Source: Pseudomonas poae
GTDB lineage: Bacteria > Pseudomonadota > Gammaproteobacteria > Pseudomonadales > Pseudomonadaceae
NCBI GenBank assembly: GCA_028869255.1
Contig: CP110972.1
Coordinates: 5,432,001-5,496,000, forward strand
Reading direction: 5' to 3'
DNA length: 64,000 bases
Made by a program: the position numbers and the translations under genes. Numbering within the stretch: the first letter of the stretch is position 1; each line of letters begins with the position of its first letter. The notes below the pieces were generated by a model, which had not been told where the DNA came from, made no database searches, and worked only from the letters and a program-made list of their open reading frames with translations. Below, in pieces: positions 35,870-44,782 of the stretch.

Positions 35870-37163
35870 ATGCTTCGCGCCTTGATTACCCTCGCTCTTG
35901 TCTGCCTGCTCCAACCGGCGTTTGCCGATGAGCGCGCACAAACCCAACAACAGTTGGACGCTACGCGTCAGGACATTACCGAGCTGAAAAAACTGCTCGG
36001 CAAGCTCCAGGAAGAAAAATCCGGGGTGCAAAAAGACCTGCGCGGTACGGAAACCGAGATGGGCAAGCTCGAGAAGCAGGTCCAGGAGCTACAAAAAGAA
36101 TTAAAGAAGAGCGAGTCGGAACTGGAGCGACTCGACGCTGAGAAAAAAAACTCCAGAGCGCCCGCGTTGAACAGCAACGCCTGATCGCGATCCAGGCCCG
36201 TGCCGCCTACCAGAACGGCCGCCAGGAATACCTCAAGCTGCTGCTCAACCAGCAGAACCCGGAAAAATTCGCACGCACCCTGACCTACTACGATTACCTG
36301 AGCAAAGCCCGTATGGAGCAGCTGAAAAGCTTCAACGAGACCCTGCGCCAGTTGGTCAACGTGGAACAGGAAATCGCCAACCAGCAGTCGCAGTTGCAGG
36401 ACCAGAAAAGCGCCCTCGACACTCAGCGCGACGAGCTGGACAAGGTCCGCAAGGAGCGCCAACTGGCGCTGGCCAAGCTCAATGACGACGTGAAGGCCCG
36501 CGACGCCAAGCTGCAGGCCCGCGAGCAAGACCAGGCCGACCTGGCCAAAGTGCTCAAAACCATCGAAGAAACCCTGGCGCGCCAGGCACGCGAGGCCGAA
36601 GAAGCGCGGCAAAAAGCGCTGATCGCCCAGCAGGAAGCCGAAAAAAGCGCCAGCGTGAGGCCGAACTGGCAGCCACCACGGACGCCCCGGCACCACGTAA
36701 ACCGGCGCATGCAGCGCCTGGCCCGCTGGTTTCCAGCGCCGGCGAGTCGTTCGGCGGCCCTTTTGCTTCTGCCCGCGGCAAACTTCCATGGCCAGTTGAT
36801 GGTCGACTACTGGCACGCTTCGGTGAAACCCGTGGCGATGACACCCGCGCCAAGTGGGATGGAGTGATGATCAGCGCCTCTGCCGGTAGCCAGGTCCACG
36901 CGGTGCATGGCGGGCGTGTGGTGTTTGCCGATTGGCTGCGCGGCGCCGGCTTGCTGGTAATTCTTGACCACGGTAATGGCTATTTGAGCCTTTACGGCCA
37001 CAATCAGACTTTACTCAAGTCGGCAGGTGATGTTGTAAAAGCCGGTGAATCCATCTCCACTGTGGGTAACAGTGGTGGCCAGGACACCCCGGCACTGTAC
37101 TTCGCTATTCGTCAGCAGGGTCGCCCGAGCGATCCTGCACAATGGTGCCGTTCCCAAGGATAG
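35870..37163 (+). pseudogene. envC: EnvC-type murein hydrolase activator, two apparent frameshifts
   Basis: EnvC-like proteins activate amidases for cell separation. The start MLRALITLALVCLLQP at 35870 gives a signal peptide. A long coiled coil (QELQKELKKSESELERL) follows, then a C-terminal LytM domain (GGRVVFADWLRGAGLLVILD, HGNGYLSLYGHNQ). The frame breaks after LDAEKK at an eight-A run (36143-36150, nine needed) and again after QEAEK at a six-A run (about 36646-36651, seven needed). Both are single-base losses in homopolymers, so sequence error is more likely than true decay. The LytM domain lacks the full zinc-ligand set, as usual for activators. Confidence 0.88.
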
Positions 37164-37193
37164 GGCCGCATCTACATTAGGAGTTCGTTCGAC

Positions 37194-38510
37194 ATGCTGC
37201 ATTTGTCCCGCCTCACTTCGCTGGCCCTGACGATCGCCCTGGTGATCGGCGCGCCTCTGGCTTTCGCCGGCCAGGCCGCTCCAACTGCACCCGCCGCCAC
37301 GGCCGCGACCACCAAGGCCCCGTTGCCGCTGGACGAGCTGCGCACCTTTGCCGAGGTCATGGACCGGATCAAGGCAGCCTATGTCGAACCCGTAGACGAC
37401 AAGACCCTGCTCGAAAATGCGATCAAGGGCATGCTCAGCAACCTCGACCCGCACTCCGCCTACCTGGGCCCGGAAGATTTCGCCGAGCTGCAGGAAAGCA
37501 CCAGCGGTGAGTTCGGCGGCCTGGGCATCGAGGTTGGTGCCGAAGACGGCAACATCAAGGTCGTGTCGCCGATCGACGACACCCCGGCGTCCAAGGCCGG
37601 CATCCAGGCCGGCGACTTTATCGTCAAAATCAATGGCCAGCCGACCCGTGGCCAGACCATGACCGAAGCCGTCGACAAGATGCGCGGCAAGATTGGCCAG
37701 AAAATCACCCTGACCCTGGTGCGCGACGGCGGCAACCCGTTTGACGTGACGCTGACCCGCGCCACCATTGTGGTCAAGAGCGTGAAGAGCCAGTTGCTGG
37801 AATCGGGCTACGGTTACATCCGCATCACCCAGTTCCAGGTCAAGACCGGCGACGAAGTGGCCAAGGCCCTGGCCAAGCTGCGCAAAGACAACGGCAAGAA
37901 GCTCAGCGGTATCGTGCTCGACCTGCGCAACAACCCGGGCGGCGTGCTGCAGGCGGCGGTGGAAGTGGTCGACCATTTCATCACCAAGGGCCTGATCGTC
38001 TACACCAAGGGCCGTATCGCCAACTCCGAACTGCGCTTCTCGGCTACCGGCAACGACCTCAGCGAAAACGTGCCATTGGCCGTGCTGATCAACGGCGGCA
38101 GCGCCTCGGCCTCGGAGATCGTCGCCGGCGCCCTGCAAGACCAGAAACGCGGTGTATTGATGGGCACCACCAGCTTCGGCAAGGGCTCGGTACAAACCGT
38201 GCTGCCGCTGAACAACGAGCGCGCGCTGAAGATCACCACCGCGTTGTACTACACGCCGAACGGCCGCTCGATCCAGGCCCAGGGCATCGTTCCGGATATC
38301 GAAGTGCGCAAGGCCAAGATCACCAACGAGGTCGACAGCGAGTACTACAAGGAAGCAGACCTGCAAGGTCACCTGGGCAATGGCAACGGCGGCGCCGACC
38401 AGCCGACCGGCAGCGGCGCCAAAGCCAAGCCGATGCCGCAGGACGACGACTACCAGCTGGCCCAGGCACTGAGCCTGCTTAAAGGCCTGAGCATCACGCG
38501 CAGCCGTTGA
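37194..38510 (+). CDS. ctpA: Carboxyl-terminal processing protease (S41, CtpA-like)
   Basis: This 438-residue periplasmic protease has a signal peptide (MLHLSRLTSLALTIALVIGA), a PDZ domain (SGEFGGLGIEVGAEDG to about residue 185), and a catalytic core with LINGGSASASEIVAGA (Ser near 304) and GTTSFGKGSVQ (Lys near 329). The C-terminal tail is Gly/Pro-rich. These enzymes cleave C-terminal tails of cell-wall hydrolases and other envelope proteins. The order envC-ctpA-DUF610 on one strand fits a cell-wall remodelling operon. The gap after envC is 30 bases. Confidence 0.95.
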   Translation: MLHLSRLTSLALTIALVIGAPLAFAGQAAPTAPAATAATTKAPLPLDELRTFAEVMDRIKAAYVEPVDDKTLLENAIKGMLSNLDPHSAYLGPEDFAELQESTSGEFGGLGIEVGAEDGNIKVVSPIDDTPASKAGIQAGDFIVKINGQPTRGQTMTEAVDKMRGKIGQKITLTLVRDGGNPFDVTLTRATIVVKSVKSQLLESGYGYIRITQFQVKTGDEVAKALAKLRKDNGKKLSGIVLDLRNNPGGVLQAAVEVVDHFITKGLIVYTKGRIANSELRFSATGNDLSENVPLAVLINGGSASASEIVAGALQDQKRGVLMGTTSFGKGSVQTVLPLNNERALKITTALYYTPNGRSIQAQGIVPDIEVRKAKITNEVDSEYYKEADLQGHLGNGNGGADQPTGSGAKAKPMPQDDDYQLAQALSLLKGLSITRSR

Positions 38511-38511
38511 T

Positions 38512-39285
38512 ATGCGTTTCGCCCTGATCATCGCTGTGCTCTGCAGCCTGGCAGGGGTGGCCCACGCGGCCCCTGCCGGCGAACCGCATAAAGCCTACCT
38601 GACCCTGATCATCGACGATCTGGGGCAAAACCTGCCCCGGGATCGGCGTGTGCTGGCCCTGCCCGGTCCGGTCACTACGGCGATCATGCCCGACACGCCG
38701 CATGCCGCCGAATTCGCCCGCGAAGCGCATAAGGCCGGCAAGATCGTGATCCTGCACATGCCCATGGACCCGGCCACCGGGCCGTTCGCCTGGCACCCCG
38801 AGTTGCCTATCGAAGAACTCGGCAAGCGCCTGGATGCGGCCTTCAACGCCGTGCCTTACACGGCCGGCATCAACAACCACATGGGCAGCCGCATGACCGC
38901 CCAGCCGCAGGCCATGGCCTGGCTGATGGGTGAGCTGCAACGGCGCCACAAGTTCTTCGTCGACAGCCGCACCAGCGCCCAGACGGTCGCCGCCGCCGAA
39001 GCGCAGAAGATCGGCTTGGCCAGCGTGTCGCGGGATGTTTTCCTCGATGACGAGCGCACCGAAGCGGCGATCACCACGCAATTGCAAACCGCAATCAAGC
39101 TGGCCCACAAGCAGGGCTCGGCAGTGATGATCGGCCACCCGTACCCGCAAACCCTCGCGGTGCTTGAGCGTGAACTGCCCAAGCTCAAGGCCCAGGGCGT
39201 CGAGTGGATCGATATCAAGCTGATGATCAGCCTGCGCAGCAACCAGGCGATGGCAGGGCACGGTAAAGACGGTAAATACCGCTAG
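38512..39285 (+). CDS. Divergent polysaccharide deacetylase family protein (DUF610/YibQ)
   Basis: This 257-residue exported protein has a signal peptide (MRFALIIAVLCSLAGVAHAA). The fold is NodB-like, with the DDLG motif LTLIIDDLGQNLPRD at the start and NHMGSRMT and KFFVDSRTS further on. YibQ-type proteins are related to chitooligosaccharide deacetylases but lack some metal ligands, and activity is unproven. The ATG comes one base after the ctpA stop (TGATATG), so the genes are coupled. Confidence 0.9.
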   Translation: MRFALIIAVLCSLAGVAHAAPAGEPHKAYLTLIIDDLGQNLPRDRRVLALPGPVTTAIMPDTPHAAEFAREAHKAGKIVILHMPMDPATGPFAWHPELPIEELGKRLDAAFNAVPYTAGINNHMGSRMTAQPQAMAWLMGELQRRHKFFVDSRTSAQTVAAAEAQKIGLASVSRDVFLDDERTEAAITTQLQTAIKLAHKQGSAVMIGHPYPQTLAVLERELPKLKAQGVEWIDIKLMISLRSNQAMAGHGKDGKYR

Positions 39286-39368
39286 TTTTTTGCGCCCTAC
39301 ATAGCTACCGCTGGGAGCTGCGCAAACTGCTCGATAGTGAGTTCTCGAACCCACTGGAGAGTTCCTCA

Positions 39369-40705
39369 ATGTCCTCGCTGCAATTCAAAGACCTGCTGAT
39401 CAACTTCACCACCGAGTTCCATCTGCTCTGGAATGACAAAGGCTCTGGCGCGCATAAGTCAGCCAGCTTCTGGCGCCCTGAAATCTCCGCCAACCACCTC
39501 AACAACTTTTTTCGTTGGGCGATATCGCCGTTGAAGGCTACGGCCAGATCAACAACCGCCGGATCGTTGCGGTCGTCAGCGACGCCAACGCCACAGACGG
39601 TACCGCCCTGCGCCCACCCGAGCAGTTGACCGCCGTGTGGAACAACCAGGGCTCGAAGGGCTCAGCCGAAATCGCCGTATGGCGGCCCATTCCGCCCGCT
39701 GGCTATGTGGCCATGGGGCACATTTGCAGCGTGGGCTACGAGCGCCCGCCCCTCAACACTATTCGTTGTGTCAGGGCCGATCTGGTGATCGGCTCGCACC
39801 TGGGGCAAATGATCTGGGACGACAAGGGCAGCCGAGCGCGAGCGGACTTCAGTGCCTGGGAGATCTTCCCGCCCCAGGCACAACCTGACGAGGCGTATCT
39901 CGCACCCGGTACTTTCTTTGGGGTAGGCAGCTACACGCGGCCGCAAACCCCGGAGGTGGCGTTCGCCTTGAGGATAGACCTGCCGTTACAGATGAATGAA
40001 CTGCCCTCCCCACCCGCGCCCAGGCATGGCGTTCAAGAGGCCGAGATGCAGATCGAGACAACGGTCCACAGTTGCGAGCTACCGTGGTTTGCCGTGAGAG
40101 ATTGGGAGTTGAAACCCACAGAGCAATCGCAGCTATCGCCCACCTATCGGCTGGAACGCAGCGATCAATACCAGCGCGTCGGCCTGGGGACCAACGACGC
40201 AGACATCAACCAGACCTACAACTGGCGCGTCGCCAAGGGAGAAATTGGCGAAGGCTCCTTGACGCTCTCCGCCAGCACCGGAATCGAATTGGCAGGCGAC
40301 TGGTCGATCAGGACGCACCTCGCAAAACCACACTTCTGCGCACGACTGAACAACGCCTTTGTGCACACGGGACAATCGTCAAAGGGCTGGACACAGGCCG
40401 CCAGCGCCGACATCGCCGCCTACATTCCAGCCAACAAGACCGTTGCGGCTTACGTCATCCGTAGTGAATACACGTTGCTGCGCAGCGATGGCACCCAATT
40501 GGCGGACACCGTCACCTATGTCAACGCGGACCAGGTGTACTTTCGAGAGTCGCTGCCGGCTGACGCCGAACCCGGTGATGGCCTTGGCCCCTTATTGCCC
40601 GCAGGGCAACCGGTGAGCCCAGATGTGCCGCCCCTGGCACCTCCGGTCGATACGACCCTAGAGATAACGCTCGATGATTTCGTTGACAACACCCTCGTCC
40701 CGTAA
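39369..40705 (+). pseudogene. Vps62-related protein, frameshifted near the N-terminus
   Basis: The frame from 39369 (MSSLQFKDLLINFTTEFHLL) breaks after NNFF. The product continues in another frame as LGDIAVEGYGQINNRRIVAV. One base, probably C, is missing after the six-T run at 39507-39512. The restored protein would be about 445 residues. The central part has the repeated Vps62/DUF946 pattern (PAGYVAMGHICSVGYERPP, IWDDKGSRARADFSAWEI, GTFFGVGSY). The C-terminal 180 residues are Ser/Thr-rich and beta-looking (LTLSASTGIELAGDWSI). No signal peptide is seen. Eukaryotic-type Vps62 domains also occur in some secreted bacterial toxins, but I cannot assign a function. Confidence 0.65.
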
Positions 40706-41413
40706 CTGATCCAGCGCCTTCTGGAGTTTGGCCACCAGTTCGTCCGGCACGTTTTTGTTGAGTGCCAGATACAGCTCGGCACTGTTGAAACGCAGCACGG
40801 TCTTGAGCCCGGTCACCCCGACCTGGCGCGCCAGATAACGGCCCGCCGGGTCGCCGGTGGCCCACAGGTCGATCTGACCATCCATCAGTTTTTGCGCGTT
40901 GTCCTGGTCGCGCAGCACCACCAGGGGGTTGAGGCCCTGCTTCTCCAGGGTCTCGGCGATGGCGTCGCCTTTATAGGCGCCGATCTTGTAGCGACGGGCA
41001 TGCTCAAGGTCAGCCAACTGGATTTTGCTGTCGGCCTTGGCCAGCAGCACCCAATCATCCGGGCCAATCGGGCCGACCCATTTGAACAGCGCTTCGCGAT
41101 CCGGCAGGCGCGCCATCACGAATACACCGTAGCCGGGCTTTTCCAGGGCGAGTTTGTAGATTCGTTCCCAAGGGAAACGCAGGGTCAGGTTGTAGGAAAT
41201 GCCGGCACGCTTGAAGGTCTCGCGGACGATATCCACGGCGATCCCTTCGATGTTCTCTTCCTTGGCGAAGTTCTTGCCGTTTTTCGCCATGTTGTAGGGC
41301 GGGAAATTTTCCGTCAGTAACACCAGGGCGGCGTCAGACGGTTCTTCGGCATGGGCCGAGCCTGCCAACAGCAAAGAGGTACTGGCGAGGGCGAGCAACA
41401 GGGTCTTGAACAT
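40658..41413 (-). CDS. Periplasmic amino-acid-type solute-binding protein (SBP family 3)
   Basis: The 251-residue product starts MFKTLLLALASTSLLLAGSAHA at 41413, a signal peptide. The SBP_bac_3 domain shows ENFPPYNMAKNGKN, GIAVDIVRETFKRAGISY, TLRFPWERIYKLAL and VVLRDQDNAQKLMDGQIDLW. A longer frame upstream is not supported. No ABC permease or ATPase genes are next to it, so it may be an orphan binding protein. Its 3' end overlaps the convergent Vps62-like gene by 48 bases. Confidence 0.88.
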   Translation of the reverse strand: MFKTLLLALASTSLLLAGSAHAEEPSDAALVLLTENFPPYNMAKNGKNFAKEENIEGIAVDIVRETFKRAGISYNLTLRFPWERIYKLALEKPGYGVFVMARLPDREALFKWVGPIGPDDWVLLAKADSKIQLADLEHARRYKIGAYKGDAIAETLEKQGLNPLVVLRDQDNAQKLMDGQIDLWATGDPAGRYLARQVGVTGLKTVLRFNSAELYLALNKNVPDELVAKLQKALDQLRDEGVVNEIIERYL

Positions 41414-41479
41414 GAAGGCTACCGGAATCCATGGCAAGCGCAGAGAGTGCCGCGCCCCTGCCATGGTGTCCAGCAACGT

Positions 41480-42250
41480 TTAGCGAACGACGATACCGCG
41501 CGCCGCCATGTAGGCCTTGGCCTCAGGAACGGTGTATTCGCCAAAGTGGAAAATGCTCGCTGCCAGCACTGCACTGGCGTGGCCTTCGATCACACCGTCG
41601 GCCAAGTGCTGCAGGTTGCCGACGCCGCCCGAAGCAATCACCGGAATGCCCAGCGCATCGCTGATGGCACGGGTCACGCCCAGGTCGAAGCCGTTTTTCA
41701 TGCCGTCCTGGTCCATGCTGGTCAGCAAGATTTCACCGGCACCCAGGCCCTCCATCTTCATCGCCCACTCCACCGCGTCCAGCCCGGTAGGCTTGCGGCC
41801 GCCGTGGGTGAAGATCTCCCAGCGCGGGGTTTCGCCCGGACCGGAAACCTTTTTGGCGTCGATGGCCACCACGATGCACTGCGAGCCGAAGTGCTGCGCG
41901 GCTTCGCCGACAAACTCCGGGTTGAATACCGCCGCAGTGTTGATCGAGACCTTGTCCGCACCGGCATTGAGCAGGTTGCGGATGTCTTGCACGGTGCGCA
42001 CGCCACCGCCCACGGTCAGCGGGATAAACACCTGGCTGGCCATGCGCTCGACGGTATGCAGCGTGGTATCGCGGCCGTCGACGCTGGCGGTGATGTCGAG
42101 AAAGGTAATCTCGTCCGCACCTTGCTCATCGTAGCGACGGGCGATTTCCACCGGGTCGCCGGCGTCGCGGATGTTCTCGAACTTCACACCTTTGACGACC
42201 CGGCCGTTGTCCACGTCCAGGCAAGGGATGATGCGTTTGGCCAGCGCCAT
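41480..42250 (-). CDS. hisF: Imidazole glycerol phosphate synthase subunit HisF
   Basis: This 256-residue TIM-barrel cyclase condenses PRFAR with ammonia from HisH to give IGP and AICAR. The catalytic Asp motifs are [18 protein letters not shown] at the start and [17 protein letters not shown] in the second half. It is the last gene of hisB-hisH-DUF2164-hisA-hisF. The gap to hisA is nine bases. Confidence 0.98.
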   Translation of the reverse strand: MALAKRIIPCLDVDNGRVVKGVKFENIRDAGDPVEIARRYDEQGADEITFLDITASVDGRDTTLHTVERMASQVFIPLTVGGGVRTVQDIRNLLNAGADKVSINTAAVFNPEFVGEAAQHFGSQCIVVAIDAKKVSGPGETPRWEIFTHGGRKPTGLDAVEWAMKMEGLGAGEILLTSMDQDGMKNGFDLGVTRAISDALGIPVIASGGVGNLQHLADGVIEGHASAVLAASIFHFGEYTVPEAKAYMAARGIVVR

Positions 42251-42259
42251 GGTCAGTCC

Positions 42260-42997
42260 TCAGCCTTTGTACGAATCGCAGAAAGCTTGAGCTTCCGCGA
42301 CGTCGAGGGTGCCTTCATAGATCGCCCGGCCGGTGATGGCGCCGATAATGCCTGGCGCCTTGGCGTCCAGCAGCGATTTGATATCGCCCAGGTTGTGAAT
42401 ACCGCCGGATGCGATCACCGGAATCCTGGTAGCCGCCGCCAACGCAGCGGTGAACGGCACGTTGCAGCCCTGCATCATGCCGTCTTTGGCGATGTCGGTG
42501 TAAACGATGGCGGACACGCCGTCGGCTTCGAACTGCTTGGCCAGGTCGATCACCTGCACGGTGCTGATTTCAGCCCAGCCGTCAGTGGCGACAAAACCGT
42601 CTTTGGCATCCAGGCCAACGATGACCTTGCCCGGGAAAGCACGGCAGGCTTCAGCAACGAAGGCCGGGTCTTTCACGGCCTTGGTGCCGATGATCACGTA
42701 GCTCACGCCGGCCTTGACGTAGTGCTCGATGGTTTCCAGGGAGCGAATCCCGCCGCCGATCTGGATCGGCAGGTTCGGGTAGCGCTTGGCGATGGCGGTT
42801 ACGACTTCGCCATTGACCGGCTGGCCTTCGAAGGCGCCGTTCAAGTCCACCAGATGCAGACGACGGCAACCACCTTCCACCCATTTGGCGGCCATGCTCA
42901 CCGGGTCATCGGAGAACACCGTGGAGTCTTCCATACGGCCCTGGCGCAGACGTACGCAGGCGCCGTCCTTGAGATCGATAGCGGGGATAATCAGCAT
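42260..42997 (-). CDS. hisA: ProFAR isomerase HisA
   Basis: This 245-residue TIM-barrel enzyme isomerises ProFAR to PRFAR in histidine synthesis. It starts [17 protein letters not shown] and contains [15 protein letters not shown] and [16 protein letters not shown], with the paired catalytic Asp residues. It lies between the DUF2164 gene and hisF in the his operon. Confidence 0.98.
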   Translation of the reverse strand: MLIIPAIDLKDGACVRLRQGRMEDSTVFSDDPVSMAAKWVEGGCRRLHLVDLNGAFEGQPVNGEVVTAIAKRYPNLPIQIGGGIRSLETIEHYVKAGVSYVIIGTKAVKDPAFVAEACRAFPGKVIVGLDAKDGFVATDGWAEISTVQVIDLAKQFEADGVSAIVYTDIAKDGMMQGCNVPFTAALAAATRIPVIASGGIHNLGDIKSLLDAKAPGIIGAITGRAIYEGTLDVAEAQAFCDSYKG

Positions 42998-43036
42998 CTG
43001 GCAAACCTTATTCGATATTCAGCAATGCTTGGGAAA

Positions 43037-43294
43037 TCAGGGTTTCTCAAGCGACCACAGGTCGCTTTCGATGCTTTCGAACCTTTCTTTAAGGAGCGTC
43101 TGCGTATCGAAAATCGCCTTGTTGTAATAGTGCGGAGCCACTTCGGTGGTGAACAGTTCGAGAATCTCGGCGACCTCGAACGACCCCAGCTTGAGCTCGA
43201 AGCGATCTTCCATGAAGCGCTTGATCTTGAGGGTAGCCTCACTCTCCTGCTCGGGAGTGAGGTTCAAGACCGGCTGCTTCGGCTTCTTGGCCAT
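43037..43294 (-). CDS. DUF2164 family small protein in the his operon
   Basis: This 85-residue protein has a basic N-terminus and the DUF2164 core LTPEQESEATLKIKRFMEDR, LGSFEVAEILELF and APHYYNKAIFDTQTLL. It has no signal peptide and is probably helical. The function is unknown. It lies directly between hisH (adjacent stop) and hisA, where it seems to occur in other Pseudomonas, so a link to histidine synthesis or its complex is possible but unproven. Confidence 0.9.
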   Translation of the reverse strand: MAKKPKQPVLNLTPEQESEATLKIKRFMEDRFELKLGSFEVAEILELFTTEVAPHYYNKAIFDTQTLLKERFESIESDLWSLEKP

Positions 43295-43933
43295 TTACCA
43301 GCGCCCGTCCCAGGCGGCGAAGTTCTGCAGCAATTGCAGGCCATGGGTATGGCTCTTCTCCGGGTGGAACTGCACGGCAAACCGCGAGCCTTCGGCCAGC
43401 GCTGCGGCGAAGTCGACGCCGTAATGCCCGCCACCCACCACTTGGCGCGGGTTACCGGCGGCGATGTAGTAGCTGTGCACGAAATAGAAACGCGCCATGT
43501 CCGGGATTTCGTGCCACAGCGGGTGGTCGACGGTGCGACGCACCTCGTTCCAGCCCATGTGCGGGACTTTCAGGTGCTCGCCGTCTTCGTGCAGGTCTTT
43601 GCCGAAGAACTTCACCTGGCCGGGGAACAGGCCGATGCAGTCGACACCCTCGTTCTCTTCACTGCTGTCGAGCAAGGCTTGCATGCCCACGCAGATCCCG
43701 AGGAACGGGCGGTCCTGGCTGACTTCGCGCACCAGGCTGTCAAAGCCCAGGCGGCGGATCTCGGCCATGCAATCGCGAATCGCGCCAACGCCGGGGAATA
43801 CCACGCGGTCGGCTTCGCGAATCACCTTGGCATCGCTGGTGATCAGCACCTTGCCGGCCCCTACGTGTTCGAGGGCCTTGGCCACCGAGTGCAGGTTACC
43901 CATGCCGTAATCGATAACCGCGACCGTCTGCAT
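43295..43933 (-). CDS. hisH: Imidazole glycerol phosphate synthase glutaminase HisH
   Basis: This 212-residue class I glutamine amidotransferase supplies ammonia to HisF. The nucleophile motif is [15 protein letters not shown] (Cys near 80), with His and Glu in [12 protein letters not shown]. The stop of hisB and the ATG of hisH share a base (TAATG-type). It is the second gene of the his operon. Confidence 0.98.
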   Translation of the reverse strand: MQTVAVIDYGMGNLHSVAKALEHVGAGKVLITSDAKVIREADRVVFPGVGAIRDCMAEIRRLGFDSLVREVSQDRPFLGICVGMQALLDSSEENEGVDCIGLFPGQVKFFGKDLHEDGEHLKVPHMGWNEVRRTVDHPLWHEIPDMARFYFVHSYYIAAGNPRQVVGGGHYGVDFAAALAEGSRFAVQFHPEKSHTHGLQLLQNFAAWDGRW

Positions 43934-44526
43934 TACAGAACGCCCTTGGTCGAGGGCATTTGCCCGGCCATGCGGTCATCCAGCTCCACCGCCATGCGCA
44001 GTGCACGGCCGAAGGCCTTGAACACGGTTTCGATCTGGTGGTGGGTGTTGGTGCCGCGCAGGTTGTCGATGTGCAGGCTGACGAGTGCGTGGTTGACGAA
44101 ACCCTGGAAGAATTCCTGGAACAGGTCGACATCAAAGCCGCCCACGGTAGCGCGGGTGTACGGCACGTGCATCTGCAGGCCTGGGCGGCCGGAGAAGTCG
44201 ATGACCACACGCGACAGCGCTTCGTCCAGCGGGACATAGGCGTGGCCGTAGCGACGGATGCCTTTCTTGTCGCCGATGGCCTTGGCAAATGCCTGGCCCA
44301 GGGTGATACCGACGTCTTCCACCGTGTGGTGGTCGTCGATATGCAGGTCGCCCTTGCTGACGATATCCAGGTCGATCAGCCCGTGACGGGCGATCTGGTC
44401 CAGCATGTGCTCAAGAAAAGGTACACCGATATCAAATCGGGCCTTTCCGGTGCCATCCAGGTTGATCGAGGCTTTGATCTGGGTTTCCAGAGTGTCGCGC
44501 TCGACGGACGCCTTACGTTCGGCCAT
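43933..44526 (-). CDS. hisB: Imidazoleglycerol-phosphate dehydratase HisB
   Basis: This 197-residue Mn2+-dependent enzyme dehydrates IGP to imidazole acetol phosphate. The start [16 protein letters not shown] at 44526 was chosen over an ATG one codon earlier. The metal-binding His motifs are [24 protein letters not shown] and, near the end, [16 protein letters not shown]. It is the monofunctional form without the HisN phosphatase domain, as usual in pseudomonads. It leads the his operon. Confidence 0.98.
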   Translation of the reverse strand: MAERKASVERDTLETQIKASINLDGTGKARFDIGVPFLEHMLDQIARHGLIDLDIVSKGDLHIDDHHTVEDVGITLGQAFAKAIGDKKGIRRYGHAYVPLDEALSRVVIDFSGRPGLQMHVPYTRATVGGFDVDLFQEFFQGFVNHALVSLHIDNLRGTNTHHQIETVFKAFGRALRMAVELDDRMAGQMPSTKGVL

Positions 44527-44647
44527 CACCAGCTCCGCAAAATCATTGGGCGAAAAAGGCAGCCATTATAGGGGCGTGGGCGCTAAACAGAAACATCGGA
44601 GGGGATAAGACTGATGGAGTGTCGGGGATAGACATGTCAGTACAAGC

Positions 44648-44768
44648 GTGGGAGCTGCTTTGTGTGGGAGCGGGCTTGCTCGCGAAGGCGGTGTGTCAGC
44701 CAATACATGTGCTGACTGATCCAACGCATTCGCGAGCAAGCCCGCTCCCACACAGGCTCGCTCCCACA
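44648..44768. repeat. Nested REPIN (REPIN inserted in a REP doublet)
   Basis: A complete REPIN at 44663-44752 lies inside degenerate outer arms GTGGGAGCTGCTTTG (left) and CAGGCTCGCTCCCACA (right). The insertion point after TTG is the same as in the nested element at 32613-32732. Confidence 0.8.
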
Positions 44769-44782
44769 AGGGTTACGCGGTG

